DNA from: Cylindrobasidium torrendii FP15055 ss-10 | Taxonomy: Eukaryota > Basidiomycota > Agaricomycetes > Agaricales > Physalacriaceae | Assembly (NCBI GenBank): GCA_000934385.1 | Contig: KN880444.1 | Location: 1 to 64,000 of the forward strand | Direction: 5' to 3' | DNA length: 64,000 bases | Position numbers and translations under genes: made by a program | In this document: in pieces, positions 57,681 through 64,000 of the stretch | Layout: each line of letters starts with the position of its first letter | Numbering within the stretch: position 1 is the stretch's first letter | The notes under the pieces: generated by a model | The model's database searches: none | The model's input: only the letters and a program-made list of their open reading frames with translations | What the model was told of the DNA's origin: nothing

Positions 57681-59741
57681 ATGTTCAGAGCATTCGCAAT
57701 CTTCGCTGTGGTCTTCGCGCCGCTGGCCGTGACGGCGGTCGGTACGCCGTTTGGTCAAGCTGCAGGCACGACTGGTGGTGGGTCTGCGACGCCAGCGACC
57801 CCGTCGTCGTTGGCGGAGCTCACGACTTGGTTGAGCGACAGCACCGCACGTGTCATCGTCTTGAACAAGGTCTTTGACTTCACGAGCAACGAAGGGACAA
57901 CCACTGGCAAAGCATGCAAGCCATGGACCTGCTCCCCTAACCCTCAGGTAGGTTGCATTGCTGCCTTCTGCGTATGGATTATTATTGACCACGGATTACC
58001 TACCACACACAGCTTGCCATTGATGCAAACTCATGTGGGCATCCCCCGAAGCTGATTTCCCCGTTTTACTGACCGCTGTTCTTATTAGGGTGTGAGAATT
58101 ACGAGTCTGGGGCTGCGACAACGACTGTCACCTACAACAAGGCTGGTGTGACCCCACTGAAGGTCGGCAGCAACAAAACCATCCTTGGCTCGGGTAGCAA
58201 TGCTGGAATGTTCGTCCCACCGAGTATAACTTACTTCTGATGTGGCTGATACGCTTGGGTAGCAAGGGCAAAGGTCTGAAGATTTCTGGAGCGTCCAACA
58301 TTATCATTCAGAACATCAAGATTAGTACGTTGGCTTGAGTTTGAGTTATGAACAAGTCGATTCTGATGACATTTGCAGCGGATATCAATGCCCAATACGT
58401 CTGGGTACGCTCCAGGTGACTTCGAGTTACCACCGTTTTGACGTCGTGTAGGGTGGAGACGCTCTCCAGATTGACGGTGGCTCGAAAATCTGGGTCGACC
58501 ACAACTACGTGAGCTCACACTAACCATTCCATTACGCCGTACCAACATATATGCGCTAGTTCCAGCACATTGGTCGCCAGATGGTTGTCACCGGATACGG
58601 CGCGGTCACAAAGACGACTGTGAGTCTTTCGTTACCACAATTAGAGCAGAACTAATGCAGCAGGCTTTAGTTCTCTAACAACGTTTTCAACGTGAGTCAT
58701 TGTCACAAGGGCCTGTCTCTGCACGCAGGTTTGAACCAAGTTTTCCATTGTAGGGCGATGGAACATACTCAGCTACCTGCAACGGTTAGGATCCTTCTCA
58801 CACCCTTTACCTATCCGTAGACTCAATATTTCTCAGGTCAACACTACTGGGTTGCTCTCTTCACTGGCGCTGGTGATCAAATCACATTCGCTCTGAACTA
58901 GTAAGTGTTGTGCGCTATCTTCTCTGTAAGCTCTTTAACGCAATCTTCGCAGCTTGTACAAGACCTCTGGCCGCGGACCGCACGTAAGCTGATTCCCGGA
59001 CTCGCTTCGAGTCTAACAGTGCTAATCTCGTCCACAGGTCGGCGTGCGTTGATTCTTGCTTCTTTTAAGTTATCCTTCTGACCTGAGCGTGCGCACCAGG
59101 GCACATCGGGGTACTACCAGAACATTCATATCTACAACAACGTGAGTGACTAGGCTTCTATCTTTTGAGCACGCTCTAATTGCCTGTGGACTTGCAGTAC
59201 TTTGGTCCGTCCGTCCTGCGATGAGCACCCGCTTGGTTCTCACCCAATGTTCGTAGTATCACTTGACGGTCACGCCATTGACCCCGAGGTTGGCTCTAAG
59301 GTCCTCGTCGAGGGCAACTACTTCAACAGCGTACGCTCGTACCTATACCCCCAAACCGGCCCGTGAACTGACTCTTGACCAGGTCAAGACTCCCCTGCTG
59401 AGCGGAGACGGAGAGGCGTATATTCCTACCACGTCTGCTGAGACGGCCTCCTGCTCGTCCTACATTGGCCGCGCTTGCGTCGCCAACAAGCTGTGTGTCT
59501 CACTATGGGGTCTCCGTTTCCATGTACTAAACGATGCATCAGCTCTTCCTCCGGCTCGATTTCGACCAACAAGGTTAACGCAGCGAACGGCTTCACAGAT
59601 GTATGTGGTGGCAAACCATGATGCACGCTCTCGTTTACTTATTTCAATTCCCAGTCTATCTCCAAAGCCGCATCCATCAAGAGCGCCGACGATGTTTCGA
59701 CCTACGTGCAGGCAAACGCGGGTGTTGGTATCGTGAACTAG
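57681..59741 (+). CDS. Secreted pectin/pectate lyase, PL1 family
   Basis: Beta-helix lyase that cleaves homogalacturonan by elimination. MFRAFAIFAVVFAPLAVTAV is a signal peptide, followed by GTPFGQAAGTTGGG typical of fungal PL1. Pieces across many small exons: PLKVGSNKTILGSGSNAG, KGLKISGASNIIIQNIKI, YVWGGDALQIDGG, IWVDHNYFQHIGRQMVV with the conserved WVDHN, FNGDGTYSATCNGQHYW, then YKTSGRGPHVGGTSGYYQNI (the R of RGPH is the likely catalytic Arg) and SLDGHAIDPEVGSKVLVEGN. Ends VQANAGVGIVN at 59739-59741. More than twelve introns, with a likely 6-nt micro-exon at 59038-59043. About 380 residues. Pectin rather than pectate lyase is suggested by the overall wording, not proven. Confidence 0.88.
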
Positions 59742-60180
59742 GATGGAGGACGAAGGGAGTCATTGAATTTCACTTGGGAACACGGTTGCAAATGTACATG
59801 CTGTACTGAGGAATATACCCCACAACAATGCACATGGATTATACCGAGATCCTCCCATACACATCTAAGCCTGACGGATTATTGGGCACAATGGATTCTC
59901 AAATGGCTTCCATAAACGGAAGAGAAAGAACAAAGCTTCACTAAGCTCACCTATTGATTGTTATTACCTGAGCACCTGCAGACTGGCTCCACTTGAGTAT
60001 GTCGCAGCGGCATAAAGCCTACTGCACGACCGAAGCGCGACCGCTGTTCAGCGAATTCCATCTGAAATGTCGGGCAAGTGGCCAAAATCACATGCGCCGA
60101 GATGCGATCAAATTCACTCTTCCCCGCATACATAATGACCTCGGTCGGATTCGCGGGGCACTTTCCTGCCTCTTGCTACC
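59742..60180. promoter_or_regulatory. Intergenic, promoter of hydratase 2
   Basis: 439 bp between two plus-strand genes. No gene or recognised site; presumably the lyase 3' region and the next promoter. Confidence 0.4.
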
Positions 60181-61305
60181 ATGGTTGACTTCAAAGACCC
60201 GGAATTGTTCGCGGATGCCGAGGACGCAGATATCGTGAAGGAGGCCAAGAGGCTGCAGGTCGAGCCGACCGAATACAACTTTACCGAGCGCGACGTGATC
60301 TTGTACAACCTCGGAATCGGCGCGACACACGAAGAGTTGCAGTGGGTATACGAGGGCGACGAGGATTTTGGCGCAATACCCACCTTTGGTGTGGTCCCAC
60401 AGTTCGTCGCGGCCAGTGGATTCCCGTCAGACTGGCTACCTGACTACAATCCGGTGCGTGACATGCCTTGCATTCCATTCCTTGCTGAGATTTGTCTTTC
60501 CAAGGCCAAGCTACTACACGGTGAACAGTACATGGCCATCAAGGCGCCGATCCCCACTTCCGGCGAGCTTGTCAGCGACGTTCGGTACGCGTTACCCTGA
60601 TTCTCTGCAGCGACATATCGGTCTGAATTCCTTCTTAGTCTAATGGAAGTCTTGGACAAAGGCAAAGCAGCTGCGTGTACTCTTTGTACACAGACGCGCG
60701 ATAAGCGAACCGGACAGGTCATATTTGAGAACCACCAAACGTCCTTCATCCGCGGCTCCGGAGGCTTTGGTGGCAAACGCGTTGGCAGTGGTGAGTGCAC
60801 TTCTTGTCCTGAGTCCCCCCATATTCTGACTGCCTCTCGCAGACCGTGGTGCTTCGACAGCCGAAAACACTCCACCCAAACGCGCGCCAGACGCTGTTGT
60901 TGAAGAACAGACGCAACCCATTCAGGCTGCGCTCTACAGGCTTAGCGGTGACTACAACCCTTTGCACATCCAACCTGAGTTCGCAGCGATTGGCGGCTTT
61001 GCGAAACCCATCCTACACGGCCTGTGCTCTATGGGCATCTCTGGAAAGCACGTCTTTAAAACCTTTGGCGCGTACAAGGACATCAAGGTGCGCTTCGCAG
61101 GCGTTATATACCCTGGCGAGACATTGGTTATCTCAATGTGGAAGGAGGGAAACAAGGTCATCTTCAGTGAGTTGCATATTTCGTGTACTAGTTGACGCGT
61201 TTGACTAATAGCAAACCAGCGACCAAGGTCAAGGAGAGGGATAGTCCAGTCTTGACCGCGGCTGGCGTGACCCTTGTCGATGATTCCACAAAAGCCAAGT
61301 TGTAG
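60181..61305 (+). CDS. Peroxisomal enoyl-CoA hydratase 2 (MaoC type)
   Basis: Double hot-dog hydratase that adds water to trans-2-enoyl-CoA giving the (3R)-hydroxy product in peroxisomal beta-oxidation. It matches the hydratase-2 domain of Fox2/MFE-2 but stands alone. N-half: [53 protein letters not shown]-half after introns: [20 protein letters not shown] with the catalytic D-x4-[17 protein letters not shown], and [18 protein letters not shown]. It ends STKAKL; AKL is an accepted PTS1 peroxisome signal. About 310 residues. The stop (61303-61305) is only 50 bp from the end of ATP10 on the other strand. Confidence 0.92.
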
Positions 61306-61355
61306 TTGTAGTAATTTAAATGTAGCAATGCAACGAATCCCCAGATACCAATGTG

Positions 61356-62453
61356 TTATGTGGACGCGTTTGAAGAAGCTTGGTCCACTTCCTGCGCACG
61401 ACGTTCCTCCAAACGCTTGAGTAGTACACCTGTACACACCTCCAGTGCCTGTTCCTCCTCCGGCATTGCGTCTGCGCAGCCACCCCATCGCACCTTGAGG
61501 TCCTCGTCGACCAAAAACACATATCCAATCCGGCTGTTGGTCATCGCTAGTGGCTCGCGTTCGTATTCCATATTCTGGCTCGACACAAGATATGCGTGGT
61601 GTAGCTCCTTCGGAATCGTTTTCTGTAGGTTGCTCACGAACAGGTTGACGAGGAGGGATTTGAGCATGTTCTCTTGCAGGTTGATTTGCACATATTGGAA
61701 GAGCGGGTTGGAGGAGAAACGGTTCACAGTGGTTTGTGTGAAACCTTTCGCGTGTATCTTGTCATGTTCAAGCCGTGCATGAGGACGAAGGGAAAGTGTA
61801 GGAAACGTACCTCGGAAATCTGGGTGGTGATCATAGCTACTATAGACACCCTCCCAATGCACATGTCCGTCGTATGCTTCATCTGCCCATTCAAGTTCTT
61901 GCCCTCTATATCAGGGAAGTACAACGATTGCTGCATTCGTCCATAGTATTAGCACGACCTTGGACAAAGGGAGAACCACACGCACGTCGGTCCTAATCAG
62001 ACTCTTTGGCGCGATCCACGTCTTTCCGCCGTGCCGACGCGTTACGTTCAAGTCATGGAAGTACCCTTTCGACGCCTCTTTCACCCTACACGTCGTTTAG
62101 CCCTCCTTCCACCTCTGTCGCGCGCCGTCCAGACTCAAGGAGGGTGAACAGAACACTCACAAATGTCGCCGGTCCGCTACAATCTTGTCGTAGTCCAAAT
62201 ACGCCGCAAGCTTCTCCTTCATGGACTTCCGCACCGTTGTCGGTCGTTCTCGCACACCCAGTGGTCGGCTCAAGTATGGTAAAGCCTCATGCGAATATGG
62301 CTCTTCGTAGGGTACATTCCTGTCGGGGTCCGGGAGTAACACTTTCTCATGCTCGGGTTTGTCCTCTCGTACGGCCAGAGACGTATGAAGCGCCCGTCTA
62401 CAACAGGCTCGCCGAATGGGAAGTCCAGCCCGGGGAAGCCAGCTCATGGACAT
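61356..62453 (-). CDS. ATP10: Mitochondrial ATP synthase assembly factor Atp10
   Basis: Inner-membrane-associated chaperone for Atp6 insertion into F0. Start at 62451-62453 (MSMSWLPRAGLPIRRACCRR, then ALHTS), a basic presequence. Then PEHEKVLLPDPDRNVPYEEP and LAAYLDYDKIVADRRHL, an intron region, and the conserved C-half: FQYVQINLQENMLKSLLVNL, HHAYLVSSQNMEYEREPLAM, NSRIGYVFLVDEDLKVRWGG and ALEVCTGVLLKRLEE. Stop at 61356. The GYVFLVD...VRW signature is diagnostic for Atp10. About 290 residues. Confidence 0.9.
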
Positions 62454-62662
62454 GGTGGCGCAGAAAACAGAGTGATCGAGATATATCGGACCGCTTTCCC
62501 GAGCATTGTATCTGCCATCAAGCAATGTTGTTTTATTTTGTCAATGTTCAGCAGAAAGCATTATCGATACAAAGAAAGTCCAAACGGTAGCTTAGATGTA
62601 TTGTACGTGTTGTAGAGGGTATTTACGTTAAAAAGTCTTATCACGTCCCATAAATGAAGATT

Positions 62663-64000
62663 CTAAGTGCATGTGAGATTGAGCGCCTCCAGCGTGTTGA
62701 CACCAGGGTAGAACCAGAAAGTAACTCCGAGGATAACATAGAGACCTGTTCAGGCGATTAGAAAAATCAAAGGAAATTTTGGGAAGCCCTTACACATGAG
62801 AATCATCCCTTCCAGCCAGTTTGACTTGCCGTCCTGGACGACATAGTTCACAGTCAAGACTGCAGAGCGTAAGAGTCATGTCGCTGAGATAATATCGGAC
62901 TTACCAGAAAGGAAGAGAGCGACCGACTCGTACGGGTCGAAGAGTAGAGTAAGAGGCTTGCCCATTATCCACGCAAGGACGACGCTGAACCTAAACACGG
63001 CGTAAGAATTCGTGAGCAATTTGGTGAAAGACGAAGCAACGTACGGAATGACGAAAAGAGCAATTTGGATGCTTGATCCCACAGCAACACCCAGCGACAG
63101 GTTCAGCTTGTCTTTCACAGAGACCATGACGGCAGTGGCGTGCTCGGCAGCGTTGCCAACGATGGGAAGTAGGATCATCCCAACAAACTCCTTGCTGATA
63201 CCGCTCGTCTCGGCCAAACCATCGATAGAGCTGACCAAGAACTCCGCAGTCACAGCAACAAGCTTAACAGCAGTTAGTTTCAATTGAGAGAAGTGTGAAG
63301 GCAACGTACAACGGTGACGACAACCAAGAGAGCAATGCACAACGGGAGACTAGTCTGCGGCGTCTCCTCTTCCTCTTCTTCCATTTCGATGGGAGCCTCT
63401 TCGTCAGGGTTAGGCGAGGCAACCTTCTCCTTGCGCCTGAGCATATCCATCTTGAATGGGCTCCTTCCCCCGGAGTATTGGCTAGATTTCACGGTGTGTT
63501 CGCCCTCGTCACTGTATAGCGCAGTGTGTGACCACAATTGGAACACCAGGTAGGAAATATAAACTAGGTTATGTTCAATATTTGTTTCTTGAGCCAATGG
63601 CCGAAGCACTCACTAAAGAGGAGAATAATAGCGACCTGGGAACGGTACATTAGCACACACGAACAGAGTTGGATTATGAATGCGTACACCATGGCTGAGG
63701 CTCAGGATATCCGAGGTCTCGTCGTTCGTGGGATCGTCCGTGACCGCGAAATGGAACGCAGCCGGGAGGAGCACCGCAATAACACTGATGGTAAGCAGAG
63801 ACGAGTTCATCTGTGACGAAACTAAGTTAAGCTGGTTAGCCAATACACCTCCTCGACGGGAAGAGAAACACGGACCAAGTCCGAATCCTTGTTCTTGATA
63901 TTTGATACCACCGGCAAAGAAACACATTCCCAATACAAGCACTGGTTTACGCGGTCAGAACAATGTTTAGCTAGAATAGCGCCCAACGTACATAAATTAC
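62663..64000 (-). CDS. Vacuolar Ca2+/H+ exchanger (CAX/Vcx1), 5' end outside window
   Basis: Antiporter loading Ca2+ into the vacuole with the proton gradient. Reading from the window's right edge (the N-terminal exons lie beyond 64000): LVLGMCFFAGGIKYQEQGFG and SSLLTISVIAVLLPAAFHFA are early helices, then an acidic cytosolic loop (EEAPIEMEEEEEETPQTS) before the second half, LAETSGISKEFVGMILLPIV with GNAAEHATAVMVSVKDKLNL carrying the c-2 GNAAEH pore motif, VVLAWIMGKPLTLLFDPYES, and GVNTLEALNLTCT ending at 62663-62665. At least six introns. Incomplete only because the window ends. Confidence 0.92.

Noticed and set aside
53911..59741. A full siderophore or pectinolytic gene cluster
   Set aside because: Only two siderophore-like genes and one lyase are present; NRPS, ornithine monooxygenase and transporter are missing from the window, so a cluster claim is not supported.
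1..64000. CRISPR array, phage or bacterial operon
   Set aside because: No regularly spaced repeats; genes are spliced and eukaryotic throughout.

Overview
The window is nuclear DNA of a filamentous basidiomycete, most likely an Agaricomycete. Genes are dense, sit on both strands, and are broken by many short (about 45-60 bp) GT-AG introns. The protein set fits a fungus: ENA-type Na+ P-ATPase, Asi-like RING ligase, fungal Ras-GAP of the Gap1 type, extracellular intradiol dioxygenase, PL1 pectin lyase and a siderophore transacylase. There is no prokaryotic operon structure and no CRISPR array, and I could support no rRNA or tRNA gene. A closer taxonomic call (for example Cantharellales) would be a guess.

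Layout. 0.6-12.2 kb: F-box protein (-), secretory/membrane protein of unknown role (+), tRNA exportin XPOT (+), multi-pass RING E3 of the Asi1/Asi3 kind (+), kinetochore MIS12 (-). 12.2-22.7 kb: Alba-type RNase P/MRP subunit (Rpp25-like, +) sharing a 67 bp promoter with MIS12, secreted intradiol dioxygenase (-), cullin-3 (-), mitochondrial ribosomal protein uS7m (+), snurportin-1 (-), LRR/F-box-like protein (-). 22.8-38.9 kb: ER DnaJ with HDEL tail (+), acidic unknown protein (+), ENA Na+-ATPase (-), cytosolic TyrRS (+), a large AT-hook/proline-rich protein (-), a weakly supported small gene (+), RecQ helicase (-). 39.6-53.9 kb: Ras-GAP of the IQGAP-like class (+), GPI-type aspartic protease (+), then a tandem duplication of a 7TM receptor-like gene (both -). 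The two receptor copies are separated by gene-poor, decayed DNA, and a 787 bp inverted-repeat transposable element lies upstream of the second copy. 53.9-64 kb: siderophore N-acyltransferase (-) divergent from a methylglutaconyl-CoA-hydratase-like gene (+), PL1 pectin lyase (+), standalone peroxisomal enoyl-CoA hydratase 2 (+), ATP10 (-) and a vacuolar Ca2+/H+ exchanger (-) cut by the window end.

How genes work together. Most of the window is unlinked housekeeping. The one pair that reads as a pathway is the acyltransferase/hydratase pair at 53.9-56.8 kb. It resembles the Fer5/Fer4 logic of ferrichrome A synthesis, in which a methylglutaconyl-CoA is made and then transferred to hydroxyornithine. 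The 382 bp between the two genes carries three GATAA sites in 58 bp, one an exact ATCAGATAA as bound by fungal iron-responsive GATA repressors. I regard this as the best candidate for an interesting local system. The second focus is the duplicated receptor locus with its conserved 27 bp upstream block and the nearby transposable element.

Exon borders were read by eye from splice signals and protein-family continuity; boundaries inside genes should be treated as approximate.
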